The notes beneath the pieces are model-generated. The model saw nothing but the letters and a program-made list of their open reading frames with translations. It was not told the origin of the DNA and searched no databases. Both the position numbers and the translations under genes were made by a program. 64,000 nucleotides of DNA from Vigna angularis. Its lineage: Eukaryota > Streptophyta > Magnoliopsida > Fabales > Fabaceae. Below, piece after piece: positions 35,339 through 48,549 of this stretch. Where the stretch lies: assembly GCF_016808095.1 (NCBI RefSeq), contig NC_068970.1, positions 37,234,630 to 37,298,629 on the forward strand, given 5' to 3'. How positions within the stretch are numbered: position 1 is the stretch's first letter; every line of letters starts with the position of its first letter.

Positions 35339-37285
35339 GGAGTGAAAAATATGAACTTGGTTCGGGAGAAGAAAAAGGGAGTTATGAAGTGAAGGGTTTG
35401 CAGAGAAATGAAGGTGTTTGAAAGGAGATTGGTGGTGGTTTTATCTTTGAGGGTGGGTTTCCTTGCATGCTAGTGATTGGGTGATGGGATAAATTTACTA
35501 TTCCTAGTACATGCGTCACAGGCATGCATGCACCAATGAGGGGTCAGAACTATTTCACATGTATATCTGTTACTGACTTTTGCACATGGTTCAAAGAACC
35601 AGTGCAAGGACGTCTATATCCTTATCAAGTAATATTCAATTCTCATTTCTCCATTAGAATGTTATTGCCAATTGCTGCTTTTTTATTCCCACTTAATTCT
35701 GTACTCAGCAGCCAATTTTTCTGTCCTCTCTCACTAGTTAAACCATACCATTTCAGAATGTTTTTCACCAAACTAATACATCATTATTTGGTCCATGCAA
35801 TAATCGTTGAAGAAAAAAGACTACAAAAGTTTTCCTTTTGCTTTTTTTTCATTTTTTGTGGTGGAATTATCTGATTACAAGTTATCTTTTTTGCTTTACA
35901 TGTTGTCTATTTGCATCAATCATTTGTCATGGTTTAATACAATTTGAAGGGAAAATTGTTGCTAAAGTTTACGCTTTGAGTATTGGTAAATACAAAATGT
36001 AAAATATGCTTTAAAAGCAATATTTTTAATTTTCAATTAATAGTAATATGGTGCTTGTGACTAATGTGGCATCGTTTGCATGAGGCGTAATGTGTCTAGA
36101 TACATGTTAGCATATTAATAAATGGTGAAAAGAATGTTAGTAGTTCAAGAATTTAAAATTGATGATAACTAATGAAAGTTATAAAATGTAAATAAAATTT
36201 AGTAAGAGATTAATGATAGATATGTTCAGCGAGCGATGACGCAGCTCCTCAATTAGTTGCAAAATATACTGAGGATTTGGAACATGTGTCTTCTATGTAC
36301 GGGTTAACAAAATTTCAAAGTTGGCACTCTCAGCAACCACACGATTACCATGGGAATCCGAATAAGTTAAGTCAATTTTTCTCATAATGAGACCCTAATT
36401 AAATATTTTTAATTTAATTTAATAACGACATAATTAAGACTCATGCTCTTCATCTAATTGCCCAATCATTCTAATTTACAGAATGACTATTAACAGGATC
36501 GCGATAATGCTCATCCACCAAACACAACGAAACGCAAGCTTTCTTCATTAAACATTAGAAATGCAATTTTTTTATCACACTCTTTATGAACGAACACATT
36601 ATTAAAACTCACATTTGTATCCCTACTATCTAATGAGTTTTCTTTTTCTAGATTATAGTTTTCAGTATATTTTAAACTGTAAATTCTGATTTTTCAGTGT
36701 ATTTATTATCGAATAATTGCAAGAAATTATTCGCTCAAAAAAACAGGAAAAAGAAACTCATAAATAACGCAGACAAAATATAGGAGGAAGTTTGTTGTCA
36801 GTGGAGACAAGGGATCTAGAACCTTAAAATCTAAGGTTTAAGAGTACATGTACAAGTATTTAGGATAATTCTAAATATATTTTATATCACTAAATATTTT
36901 CTTTTCTATTTTAACAAGTACCTACATAAAAGTTTAAAATGATTTTTTAATAGCTACAATAATCAACTACAAACTTACCCAATGAAAATTAAGACAATTT
37001 TTTTTCTCTGATTTCCTAAACTAAACAGGTGAGGACAAGATTATTATTGTTAAAAACGTGATTACTCCTAGATTTTTTTTAGTAAATAACACTGGATATA
37101 TTTATCACATAAATTGTCCATAGAAACTTTTCCAATACATATTTATCAATATTAATATAATTAATATATCATTTCTCAGTAAATTTTCTAACTCATCACT
37201 AATGTAGAAATAAAATTTAGCGTCACACATTTAACATTTGAGGAAAGGAAATCCAACGTAAAAAAATAATTTTATAAATAAAATA
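35339..37285. other. NAC gene upstream region and AT-rich intergenic DNA
   Basis: The first few hundred bases are the promoter and 5' leader side of the NAC gene. I could not pick a clear TATA box. Beyond that the DNA is AT-rich and without recognisable genes. Confidence 0.4.
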
Positions 37286-38334
37286 TCATTATAAAAGTTG
37301 GTTAAATGGGTCTCCGACTCAAATAAAGTATAGACGTCGTCTCTCCCAAGGTTAGACATCAAATAATCTGTATACAGTACTGAAAAATCGCTATTTTATT
37401 GCCTTTAAACGTCGGCTACAAACCCCTTGAAGTCTAATTGCAATTAGACGTTGGCTTCCTACCTCACATACGTCAAAAATGTCCAAAAATATCTCATTTT
37501 AAACGTCAATATTAATATTTTTACCCACTTAGACGTCGGTCCCCCTCCCCACAAATGTAAAAAATGTGCGAAATTACCTCATTTTGGACGTCAATATTAA
37601 TTCTTTTTACCAGTTAGACGTCGGTGGGGAAGGGGATTGACGTCAAACACCCTGCATTTTCACCCATTCCAGAACGCGAGCACCGGTTACAAGTTTTCTC
37701 TCTCGCTGTGTTCAACTTCTTCCTCTATTTTCTCTCGTTCGCCATTAACGTTCAGGTAAGTTTTCTTCCACTTTGCACTGTTTAAAATCATTTTGCACCG
37801 ACTATATTACGTTTACAACCATTATCTTTCATTGACTTTTGGTGCAGTTCTTGGGCGTGTTATAGGACAACTGTGACAGTGATTTTCGAGATGTTATTGC
37901 GCATATTTTTCTTCTCACCCTTACAGCGGCACCTGCCTACTCCCTCACCTTTACGGTTAGTTTCATTTTTTGTTTATATGTATATTAGTTGTTGCACTTT
38001 CATTGGTGGTCACTACTTCTAAAATTTTGGAAATTTTCATGGTGTATTCTTGTGTTGTATATCAATTTTTCATAGTTTGAGTAGACGAAAATATTGGCGA
38101 ATTTAAAAAAAAACCCATAAATTGACATTTGTTATTCTTACAATAGACGTCAATTAACGTTTGTTGTTCTTACAACAAACGTCAATTAACATTTGTTATA
38201 AATGCAACCGACGTTAATTGATGCCTGTTCAAAGACAACAGACGTTTATTTAACGTCTTCCACTATGACATCGAACATTTAACAGACTTCAAAAACTTAA
38301 AATAACATACGTTAAAAGCTATTTTTGTGTTAAT
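37286..38334. mobile_element. Small CACTA-like element with TAGACGTCGG subterminal repeats
   Basis: Recurring TTAGACGTCGGT / AAACGTCAAT motifs occur on both strands at 37330-37640 and again at 38145-38310 (GACGTCAATTAACGT type), flanking a CT-rich leader-like middle (37690-37960). The right end, AGCTATTTTTGTGTTA at 38334, resembles the usual CTATTTTTGTAGTG end. The left end near 37286 (CATTATAAAAG) is degenerate. No transposase is present. No target duplication could be confirmed. Confidence 0.5.
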
Positions 38335-41300
38335 GCATGTTATATTCTTGATTGTCTCGTAATAGATTTTAGGACAATTTAAGACAAGAGACAAACACAA
38401 AAAGAAATCATCAACTTCAATATCAAGATTAAATTTTTTTTAGAAAAATACACTAAGAAGATTTTAGAAATGATAAAAATAAATAAATTATCTATATATA
38501 ATAAACTTACATCACTCTCAACATAAAATTTTAAAATTTAATATTTGGGAATAATGTTTTTCTTATATTCCATTAATTTTTTTTCATGTAAAACTTTCAA
38601 CTAAAATTCTTAATAACCACTTCTCTGGAATAAATTAAGTTCTCTCATAATATTTTAAAAATAAAAGTTTTACAATAAAGAAATAGGTATATTTGATAGA
38701 AAGAAACATTGGTGGGTGGTGTCCATTTTCGTTTTCAGAGAAATGTGGATAAACGTTGATGTGACGTTAACGTACATGGAGTGTTGACCACTTCAACACG
38801 ACGTCATGGATCTTGAATTCTTGATTTGTATGAAGAGAAGAGGATGAGTAAGTTAAAGATAGCTATCAAGTGGCAGCACTCACCAACGTTCTTTCCTTTC
38901 TGAAAAAGGTGTTGATCATTTGAACTAGGGTTGTGTTAGCACTACATTGTAGAAGGAAAATCAATCACACAACAATATCATGTTGTCATGCAGTCATGTC
39001 CACAAGTAATTGGAGTTGGCATCCACTTTTCAAAGAATATTCTCCTTTCCACACTTTCTTTCATTGCGTTTTAAATTTCTTTCCTATCCTACCTATTTAG
39101 TTTTAAATTTTTTCAACTTTGCTACCCGACAAGGAATTCAAACTTAAAAAGAATGAAAAGAAAAATTGAAACAAAAAAATATATTTAACAATTCATTATA
39201 AATATAAAATGGTCATGAAAAAAATAAACTTTTGTATTTATAATATAAAATGGTCATGACAACTTCAAGTTTTCAAAAGAACATATAAAAAAAACTAGTT
39301 AAAAATTGAGTAAAATTAACTAAAATTACGTAACTTTTAAAAAAAATGATTGAATACATTCCTAAAGGAAATAGTTTGTTTCTTAACATATTATTTAGTT
39401 TAATAGAGATCCAGAAAAGAGACAAATAAAATAATAATTACATATAAAGAAAATATACTATGGTTGGAAACAATATTTTATAGTTATTAAATTATACTAT
39501 GTTAAAATTTTAGGTTAAATTTTCTAAATTTTTTTTTAACTTTTTCTTTGTTTTTAATATTTCATCCATTCTGTTATTATTTTTCTCTTCGTGTTAATTT
39601 TATCTTTTATATTATTATAGTTAAATATGAGCTGAAGTTTTTATTAGTTAAAAGTGAAAAAATCTTTGCCATATGAAAATTTTAGAAGCATATATGAGGG
39701 AGATTTAATATCAATAAGCTATAATAAAAGATATTACAACCTGACTTCATTCTTAATTTTGACATTTGGCATTTGTTTATTTTGATTGTCCTAAAGTTAA
39801 TGAAATATAAAGGGGACACGTATGTCTAACCATAAAAGAATTTGTAACCATTGATTTAGACTATGTACGAAAGTTGTTGGTGTGTTTTCCAAATGGTTTT
39901 GAATTCATCATACAAAACTCTGTCAAATACCAACAACACTAATAATTCCAATTTTGAAAATGGTGGACGGTTCAACAGAACGACTGTATTCTGATATCTT
40001 TCATTTTAAGGAAATTTGTTCATTAATCTCATTTAATTAGTTTAATTTGATGTAGCTTATCATGCTTTAATTTTCTTTTCGTATTATTCTGCCATCATTT
40101 TGCCTCTTTACAAAACTTTATTTTTACTCAAAACTACAAAAGATAGCAAAAGTTAAACTGCTGAATACGAATTCTATATTATCAATAACTACAGTTACTA
40201 TTATATATTTCAATATGCAAGTTTTATGTGTATGTTATTTATCAATAAGAAAATATCAGAAATTCTACCGAAAATATTATTGAAGTTGATAATAGCATAA
40301 TAAGTACTTATACAAATTGTTTTCTATATTTCAGCTAAATATTAAGAAAATAAGCTTTAAGTTGAAAGATTGAAAAACACTGCCTATTTTAAATAAAAAG
40401 AATCCTTAATTGTTGTAAAAATATATTTTGATTGAAATTAAGGGAAAAATATTTCCACCCTTAATATATATTTCTTGGTTGAAATTATGTGAAAACTATA
40501 TGTTAAATTATGAAGTAATTTAAGGAAAGTATTTTCGAAAGAAAAGGAATAAAACTTGTTTTGTATTTTTGTCAAACAGCTGGTAAAGTGTGTTGGTGTA
40601 CACTTTGAATGACAAATCAAAGTTGCCCCTCATACTGTGAGGATTTTTTTTTTCTTTCTATAATATAGGTGTGTGAAATTAATTAAAAAAATAACTTAAT
40701 CTCTAATTAAATCAGCTGTACATTTAAGGTGTGTGTGATGTATGTGAATTATTTTTTTTACCTTGAGATGGAAAATAATTTCTATGTTTGGTTATGGGAG
40801 TTTAAAAATGGTGGATTAGGGTGAGGAGTATAGCAAAATCAATTTGGGATCATGAGTTGGATTTTCTTTTGGTGTGTGGCATAAAAGAAAACAAAAGAAA
40901 AGGTGGAGTTGGTAGGCATGAGGCTACAAATAGAAATTTTATGATTTTCTAACTTCATTAAAGCGTTATTAGCTACCTCTTTCACTTCTTCACTCTTTAT
41001 TCTTCAACATTTAAGCCGCATGATCATCCTTTCAATTCCATCTCATTGAAAATTTTCCTCTAATCCACAACCTAGCCACAAAATGTGGGTAAGATTGCTC
41101 ATCTAATTTCTTTCTACATTAAGACATGGGCTAGTTTTCATGGGGAAGTAAAAGAGAGGCCTCTCCTTGTTTAAGCAACATTGACATCCAAGAGTAATTA
41201 TGTTTTATTTAGGAAATTTCAAAAGTTTAAGAGACTTTACTTAAGTCATATTCCTTTATCTTTAATATAATATTTTTAACATTGCTAAACGTACTTTGAA

Positions 41301-41552
41301 ATGCTTTTAAACAAGGTTATCTTTATTTAGTTAATTATTTTCCTACATGTCATTAAGTGTGATTGAATGATTACGATGAAAGTATATATAATGTTGTATA
41401 TGTGTATTAGTTTTTAGATAGAAATGGAAAGGAGTAATTATAGTTTGTTTATCAAATGGAGTTTGAAAATAGTGAATTATACGGTGAGGATAATAACAAA
41501 AGAAATTTCTGTGTTGGGTTTTCTTTTGTTATGTAGCATAAAATTAATAAAT
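38335..41552. other. AT-rich intergenic DNA, no gene recognised
   Basis: About 3.2 kb with no frame resembling a known protein. A CT-rich stretch at 40960-41060 looks like a leader but has no following exon. Confidence 0.4.
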
Positions 41553-42098
41553 TGTTGGAAATATATCCTTCTTTAATTAAGCGATACAATTCATAGGCAA
41601 TGAAGCTAATAAATGATTTATTCCAAGTTCTTGGAATTATTTTTTACTCTTGAAGATATGTTCATTTATCTTTGGAAAGGTGAAATCCACTATTATTCTT
41701 GATCTAGAAACCTCAAGATTTCATTATAAATAGGGTCTTTAGAGAATTGGAAACACGTAAAATAGTTGAGTAATCCAATTAATAAGTTGAAAAGTAGAAG
41801 TGAGTTGAGTATCATTTGAGAGAGAAAATAGAGTTTTCATTATTTCTTGGTGGATAATTGTAAGTCATTTGAATATGTGTGTGAGCTCCATTTTGTAATC
41901 CTATTTTCATATTAGTGATCTTAATTATACGGATTTGGTTCCATAGTTTTTCCTTATCATATTTGAGTGGGTTTTTTTATGTTAAAAATATTGTGAGTTA
42001 TTTTCTTTTATTATCTTTATTCTCTTTAAGCCTATTTTAAGTTACATATATATAGGGAAATTTTTCACTTCCACATATTTTGATCAATTTTTCCAACA
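41553..42098 (+). repeat. 5' LTR of a truncated copia-type retrotransposon
   Basis: The 546-bp segment starts TGTTGGAAATAT and ends TTTTTCCAACA, giving matched TGTTGGAA/TTCCAACA ends. It contains a TATAAATAGGGTC promoter box near 41725. Immediately after it ATGTTATCAGAGCT resembles the TGGTATCAGAGC primer-binding site. No second LTR is found in the window. Confidence 0.75.
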
Positions 42099-42435
42099 AT
42101 GTTATCAGAGCTCTCTTGATTCATGAGGGTAAGCTTGTGTAATTTAAGATGGAATGATTCATCTCATATGATGGAGATATATGTTCAAGCTTACTGCCAA
42201 CAACTACTCGTATTAAAAGCCCATGATGGAAGATCAGTTATACTATAAGAATTTATATTAGCCTATATCATGCAATGTGAAACTGACATAGAAGACTAAC
42301 AAAGAATGGGAGCTTCTGAATCAAAAAGTTGTGGCTATGATTGGAAGTATATAGAGAGAAGTTTGTTCGAGCATGTACTAACATACACTAATGCTTATGA
42401 GTTGTTGTCCAAGCTTGAATCTATGAATCAAAAGA
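42099..42435 (+). pseudogene. Start of the copia internal region, possible gag relic
   Basis: The internal leader follows the primer site. A short frame at 42306-42551 has WKYIERSLFEHVLTYTNAYE then LLSKLESMNQ, which resembles the Trp-Lys...Leu-Trp-x-Lys-Leu-Glu part of copia gag, but it is interrupted by the CACTA-type repeats that begin near 42436. The gag identification is tentative. Confidence 0.35.
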
Positions 42436-42960
42436 AATTGCCTCGGTTCTTTGACCAACTGAGGCAAAAGACCCTAGGTAGCTCTAAAATATCAGAAATT
42501 GAACATTCCAACTCCATTAACGCCAAGCTCTACTATCTCGATTCTCCATAATCGATGTTATATGCTCTTTTTGCCTCGGTTTAACCGCCAACTGAGGCCT
42601 ATAATGTGATAAATATTTTCAAATTTGTCATTTTCTGAAAGGTATGGCATCAGTTTCCATTAAAACCGATGTGGTATGGTGTTTATTGCCTTGGTTGTCA
42701 ACTAAACCGAGGTAATATCGTTTTCTGAATTACAATTACGAAAACGCAGAAAGAGTTTCATTTACGCGAAAATAGTTTTCTTCTTCCTCGTGACTGCGCC
42801 TGAGCTTCCTTTCTTCTCACTTTCGTTGCCTCCATCGTTGTCGAGCGTCGCCGTTGTCTCTGTCGTTCGTCGACGTCGTTACCACCTTTTGTTCTCGTCG
42901 CCACCTTATGTTCTCGCTGCCACGATTTCTGCTCTCTTCAAGTGGTAAGTTCTCTTCTCG
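42436..42960. mobile_element. CACTA-like subterminal array and leader, second copy of the AACCGAGGCA family
   Basis: TTGCCTCGGTT / AACTGAGGCAAAA motifs occur as inverted pairs at 42440, 42465, 42570, 42590, 42690 and 42708. They are of the same kind as those at 17061-17190. A GC-rich leader (CGTCGTTACC..., 42780-42950) follows, as in CACTA elements, but neither a clear CACTA terminus nor a transposase is seen. It interrupts the copia relic to its left. Confidence 0.55.
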
Positions 42961-45262
42961 AACACCATTTTTTGTCCATTTTTATCTGTGGTTTGATAGT
43001 AAACCAGTTTGAGATTGATATAATTGTTATTTGTGACCAGAGGGGGGTTTAGCCATACGAATTAGGGATATACAAATTTAGGGGAATAAAATTTTGAATT
43101 GTTTGTGTTAAATTGGTTGATAATGTAAATTTATTTATAATGTAAATTGATATATATTTTTGAATTAGGGATATATAAATTAGGATATTAAAATTTTGAA
43201 TTGTTTGTGTTAAATTGGGTGATAATGTAAATTGGTGTAGATTTTTGAATTAGGGATATAGAAATTAGGGAATATGATTTTGAATTGTTTGTATTAAATT
43301 GGTTGATTTGGTGACGAAATAAACTTTAGGAATCATGATAGTAATTAATGTGTTGTTTGTTTTTGTCCAGATATTGTATTTTTGTGGTGAGGTTTTATAG
43401 CTTCTTAAATGCGGACATTCTCTATAGTTGACCGATTTTCATGCTCCCAAGTTCCTATTCTTAAAATTTTCCTTTTAATATGAACATGTAATTATTTGTT
43501 TTCTTGAATATATTGTTTTCTTGATATATTTTAGGTTGCATATGTAAGTATTTGTTTGGTTGAATATAATGTTGTTGTGAATTAGCCTTAGTTTCCCGTT
43601 TAAGATTCAATACAAAAATTATTTACTATTTCTACATTTTTGTCAACAAATGTACTTTTTACAAATGAATAGAGAGAAGATGATAATAATAATTTACAAG
43701 TATTGAATCTTGAATTATCTGGTTAGACAGTCTAAGAAGAGTAATAACTTTTTCATAGTTTATCAATATATATAAATTTTAATATACATGTCTTAAATTT
43801 CATGAAAATTTGCAGTTATGTTTTGTATTGATCTTCGGGTGCATATTTGATTGTGATTTGTAATCACATTCATTTCGTTTAACTAAAAATCAATGCGAAA
43901 TGCTGACAAAATTTCGTGAAATTTTAGATATATTTTTTAAAATTTATATGTTTAATAAATTAAAAAAAGTAAAACTTCTTGAATGAGATAGACTCACACC
44001 TTGAATACAAAAACAATCGAAATGATCATTCAATATTATTGAAATTGTGTAAACAATTTCAGTAATATGCATATGATTCAACATTAGATTAATTCACCAT
44101 GCATAAGTGGAATTACGAGAAAGGGGGTACTAAATCTAAAATTTATTGTATTTCCTCCACAAAGTAACAAATAAACAATTCCAGTTTAAGTTACATTCAA
44201 AACAACTATTATGTTAAATTTAACAACAACTTACAATCTTATGTCTTTTATATATAACTATAATCATATAAAAACTAAATACTATATGTTATATTTTATT
44301 TTTTCTAGTAAAAAACGCTTTTCTCACACACCATCTCTAATATTTTATAATTAATATTTTTATTTATTTTTTATAAATTATTTTTTAAAATATATAATTA
44401 AAATTATAAAATATGGGATACAAATTATTGTTTTATTAACTATTGAAGTCAATCTTTTAGTAAAAATAATTTAATTTCTCACCTAAATGATGTTCTTTTA
44501 TGTTTAAAACATTTTCTTAATAACTAATTATAAACTTTTTTATATTTATTTTAAAATTATTCACTTGATTTTTTTATATTAATAAAAATATTGAAGTTGT
44601 TAAAACTAAAATATTCATTCACTGTTTTAAGTATACATTTTTGTAATTGTTACAAGAAAACTTTTTATTTATTATATGATTTTATAATATATATATATAT
44701 ATATATATAATTTTATTTAAAATTTATCTTTTTAAAATAAAATCTTGAATATTTATCTATAAAGCGTAAGAAATATGTAATTATTTGTCTAAAACTACTT
44801 TTAAACACTAATTTTAGAAAGTTAAAATTGATTTAAATAATTCTATAAGTAATTAAAATATATTAATTGTATGTAAATTATTTAATTTTTAAAAAAAGGT
44901 ATTGCGTAAAATATTCATGAAAAAATAAATTTAGATTATCTTATTTTATTTTATGAAAATAGTTTTGTTACGTGTGTTCAAGTATTTATTATATATCAAC
45001 AGATTTTATTTCATTAACAGTTTTATTAAAGAAAAGACATAATTTTAATAAAAAAAATAATACTTATAAATTAAATTAGATATATTTTTAATAATATTTT
45101 ATCATATTTATAATTACGAATAAGATGATTCTTTTTTTATGTTGATATTTATTTTCCAATTTTATCTTTTAAATATTTTTTTTTAAATTAAAATAATTAT
45201 TTTATTAATTTTATTTTTTATTGAATTCTTTTTTTAATTTAATTATTTTCTAAATTATAAAA
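42961..45262. other. Very AT-rich DNA, no gene recognised
   Basis: From about 43070 a phrase with AATTAGGGATATA...AAATTTTGAATTGTTTGTGTTAAATTGG recurs three times at roughly 80-110 bp steps (to about 43310). A short TA run lies at 44689-44710. The section 44280-45250 is extremely AT-rich. No coding sequence is recognised. Confidence 0.4.
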
Positions 45263-46369
45263 TTACCTGCAAAAGACTGGAACAAGTCAACTTTTGGAGT
45301 GGACAAGTGGCAACAAACAATGAGGTTGAGTCCTTAATAATAAAGTAATGATACTCTAAAACTTGGACTCAAGACCCTTCATTTTCTGAGAAAAGTTTTT
45401 TCACTCTTTAGAGCCCTAGTTCTTCTTCTCTGCCTTCTCTCTTCCACTCCTTTTCTCTCTAGACTTCCTTCCTTCTCAACTCTTCTGTGCAACAATCAGG
45501 TGATACCTAATTAAGTCTGGCGTCAAGGACTTGCTGGTACACCATCATTTTGTTGTGTTTGTATTGGTAAGTGGTCCCTCCTATTCCTTATAATTTATGT
45601 GCTTTCTAACACATGCAAGTATTGTTCCTCTTGCATGTGTTCCCTAGCTTCCATCCTTGCTGATTTCTGTTTTTGGTGGGGTTCCTTTTCACCCATCTGA
45701 AGTTGTAGGCTGTTTTAGGGTCTTTTGGTTATCTAAAGCGTGGAGGAACTGTCCAGTCAAGTTACTCCAAGGTAAGGGGAGCTAGATACTTTTTTTATGG
45801 GTTGTATGAACAATGCATGTGCTGAAATCTATAATATTTTGTTGTTTGATGAACAAGTTTGTGTTTAAAGTGACCTTGTTTTGTATGCATCTGTATGGGT
45901 AAACGTGGAACTGTGAATTGATGTTGTAAATTGATCTGGGGAAAATGTATTGTTGTGATTGGGTTCATTGGTGAGGTAGAGATGTTATGAAGGTGATTAG
46001 ATAAGGGGTCAAGTGAAACTCTAGTGTTTTGGGGCAAATCGGAGGTAGTGAGGTAGCGATTTTGGGTATTGGAGATCTTGTGTGTGTTTGGGCTGTTTAG
46101 GTAGCTCAGATAGGTCAATTTTGACTTGCTAGGAACATAAAACTGGACTACAACATGTTAGAAATGGTAGAATTGGAATTGAGCCCCTAAGTTGAGGAAA
46201 TTAGTGTTTTAAGAAGGAATTTGGGTCTTAATCAATTAATAATCACTATATAAATGTTTATAATCATCTAGACAAGTTTAATTAGGTGTAATACAAGAAT
46301 TAGGGGTGTTAGAAAGTGGATAAGAGGCCTAGAAATGGTAAGGGCGTGTGTGAGTGCCTAATTATGTAG

Positions 46370-46790
46370 AATTTGCGTTCTGCAGAGGATGCAGAGTCGC
46401 TATGCGAGCTGGCTTGCATAGCGAGACCTTGTGGAGGGTGCTCACTGTCTAGGTCATTCGTTGTGTGAGCTGGTACGCCGTGCGAATGACCAGAGGGTAT
46501 TGTTCTCTGTTTATGGATTCGCCTAGCGAATCTTGTCGCTATGCGACTGTGATGGTCTGGAACAACTACTATTTTAATTCGAAGGGCGAGTTTGGGCGTA
46601 TAGCGATTCTTTGGGAGGGGTAGTCTCTGTCTAGGCTCTCGCATAGCGACCTGGGTGCGCTATGCGAGAGGTTGGAAGTCTGGTGCATGCTGCGAGTTAA
46701 TTCGCTATGCGAATTAAGGGGTGCGCTGTGCGAGATCCTCTTGTCTTGCCTTGCGAATAGGGTGCGTTGTGCGAATCCTCTGAGTCCAGA
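46370..46790. repeat. Cluster of CGCTATGCGA / TCGCATAGCG motifs
   Basis: At least ten variants of GCTATGCGAG, TCGCTATGCGA, TTCGCATAGCGA and TGCGAAT occur in about 400 bp in both orientations, in an otherwise GC-moderate part of the LTR. Confidence 0.8.
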
Positions 46791-46940
46791 GTTCTCTTTT
46801 GCTCCTGTTTTGGTTGAATTAAGTGTTTGGAATGTTGGAATTCATAGTATGATGGTGGTAATGTGATTATATTGAAAGTATGTGAGTGTATGAGACATGT
46901 TTGGTGATTGAAAGTATGTGGTTTTAAAAGTATGGTTGAT

Positions 46941-47100
46941 GGACGTAATTCCATGTATCTCAAAGGAGGTTACATGGTGGTGCCTTATGTTATTGAACGT
47001 AATTCCATGGATCTCAAAGGGAGGTTACATGGTGGTGCCCTATATCATTGGACGTAATTCCATGATCTTCGAGAAGATTCATGGTGGTGCCCTTAGTGTT
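46941..47100 (+). repeat. Three tandem units of about 54 bp
   Basis: GGACGTAATTCCATG...GGTGGTGCC starts at 46941, 46995 and 47050. Each unit has ATTCCATG, a purine-rich middle and CATGGTGGTGCC. It lies inside the probable solo LTR. Confidence 0.85.
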
Positions 47101-47628
47101 TAGAATGATCTGCATTGTAGCTCAGTCTTGGGGGTTTTTCTGACGCTCCAATGGTCTTTCATTCTCAAGTAGAGAGGATTGATCCATGTGGTGAGGAGTA
47201 GCAGGAGGTCCTAGTCTTGGGTGCTTCCAGTATGGCCCAAGGTGAGTGATAACGGACTAACCTCGTGAGTGTGGTAGGGTGAAACCCACTGGCAATGGCT
47301 TTGCAAAGCAATAGAGACCACCACGAGTGCATGACCCGCCATAGCTCGGCAGTCATTCCAAGTCCGGACGAGTCAAGTGTAAAGTGTAACAAGTGATGTT
47401 GTATGGTTCATTAACTTTGAATTAAACTTGCATGTTGTATGTGATTGTTATAACATGATTTTTGCATATCTAGCTCACCCTTGCTTCTGTGTTTGTGTTT
47501 TGCTTGGGTATGATTTTCTTTTGCAATAACCATCCACTTAGATGTGAGCAGAGGTGGATGAGGTGCCTTTGGAGCAGGCTTTAGAGGGAGATGATGTTGC
47601 TGCCTAGTTTGTTTAGGAATTTCTTAAT

Positions 47629-48001
47629 GGGTTAAATATGTTTTTCGTCCCTTAAGTATCACACGATTTTGGGTTTAGTCCCTACTCGAAACTTTGATGG
47701 TTTTTAGTACTCATAGTTTTAAAACTCTTAATATTAGTCCTTAAAATTGGACGGCATTAACTTTTAATAGATGTGGCAAACGGCGAGGCCACGACTTATG
47801 CCAGCTTGCCTCTTCACTCTTTGCCACGTTGCTTGTGTTGTTCGTCTTCTCCAGCAGAGCAAAGCCTCCATCGGACCAGCTGCTCAGTCCAAGGCGTCGA
47901 CGGCAACACCAATCGCCACCCGGGACCATTGCCGGCAGCGGCGTCGATTTCTCCCTCCTTGACGTTTCTCCGCGCGCGAGAGAAGCTCTCTCGTTCCTCC
48001 G
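47629..48001 (+). repeat. Left terminal inverted repeat of the Pack-MULE
   Basis: Inverted match to 49152-49524. The open frames inside it appear again, mirrored, in the right arm and are not genes. Confidence 0.92.
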
Positions 48002-48239
48002 TCAATCGCTGCCTGAGGGAGCCCAGCCTCCGCGAGCCACAAACTTTAATCTTTAATGTGTACTTCCTTTTCTCTGTTTTCTTCCCTCTCTATCACATCC
48101 CTAAACCCCAACTCACTCCTTCATTACAGAGCAAAAATCCAAACCCACTTAAACACCACACTCCATCAACACAGCGCAAGAACAAAATTGGAAAATTTTC
48201 ACCACAAAACAAAACCCCAATTAAATATTCACCCCAAAA

Positions 48240-48545
48240 TTCAAAAGGGTAAACCAGAAAAGACAGGGACAGAGAGAGACATACAAGGGTGTAACGAAAC
48301 TTCCTCCTAGGAGGCTCATAGGTGGCAACAGTGTCATCGTCAGTGGTTGGGGTCCACTGGCGCAAGAGGAGAAGAGAGGAAGCGTTGGAATTGGCAGGAG
48401 CGTGAGCGTTGTTGTTGGTGTTGGTGTTACTGGGTGAGGAAGAGGGAGTGAAGTGGACCCACTTCTTCTTCCACTTCCTGATGGGGTCGGTGAAGACGGT
48501 GGTGGAACCGTAACGAAAGGAGGCGCCACTCTCTCAGGCAAGCCA
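48240..48545 (-). pseudogene. Captured exon fragment of an unidentified plant gene inside the Pack-MULE
   Basis: On the minus strand a frame reads RKWKKKWVHFTPSSSPSNTN, then an Asn/Ala/Ser-rich stretch, then LLLLRQWTPTTDDDTVATYE followed by PPRRKFRYTL. Right after this the DNA reads CTTGTATGTCTCTC, a good splice donor, and then becomes AT/CT-rich like an intron (48240 downwards). This fits capture of an exon plus part of its intron. The Lys-Trp-rich block and the PPRRKFRYT block look like those of a small conserved plant protein, but I cannot name it. GC content is higher than in the DNA around the element. Confidence 0.55.
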
Positions 48546-48549
48546 ACCC

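Noticed and set aside
46309..46963. Open frames of 88 and 111 codons (minus) and 64 codons (plus)
   Set aside because: They arise from the CGCTATGCGA motif cluster of the LTR and show no family resemblance.
47741..48056. Open frames of 62-75 codons at the Pack-MULE left end, with mirror frames at 49097-49382
   Set aside because: They are copies of the same inverted repeat translated in several frames.
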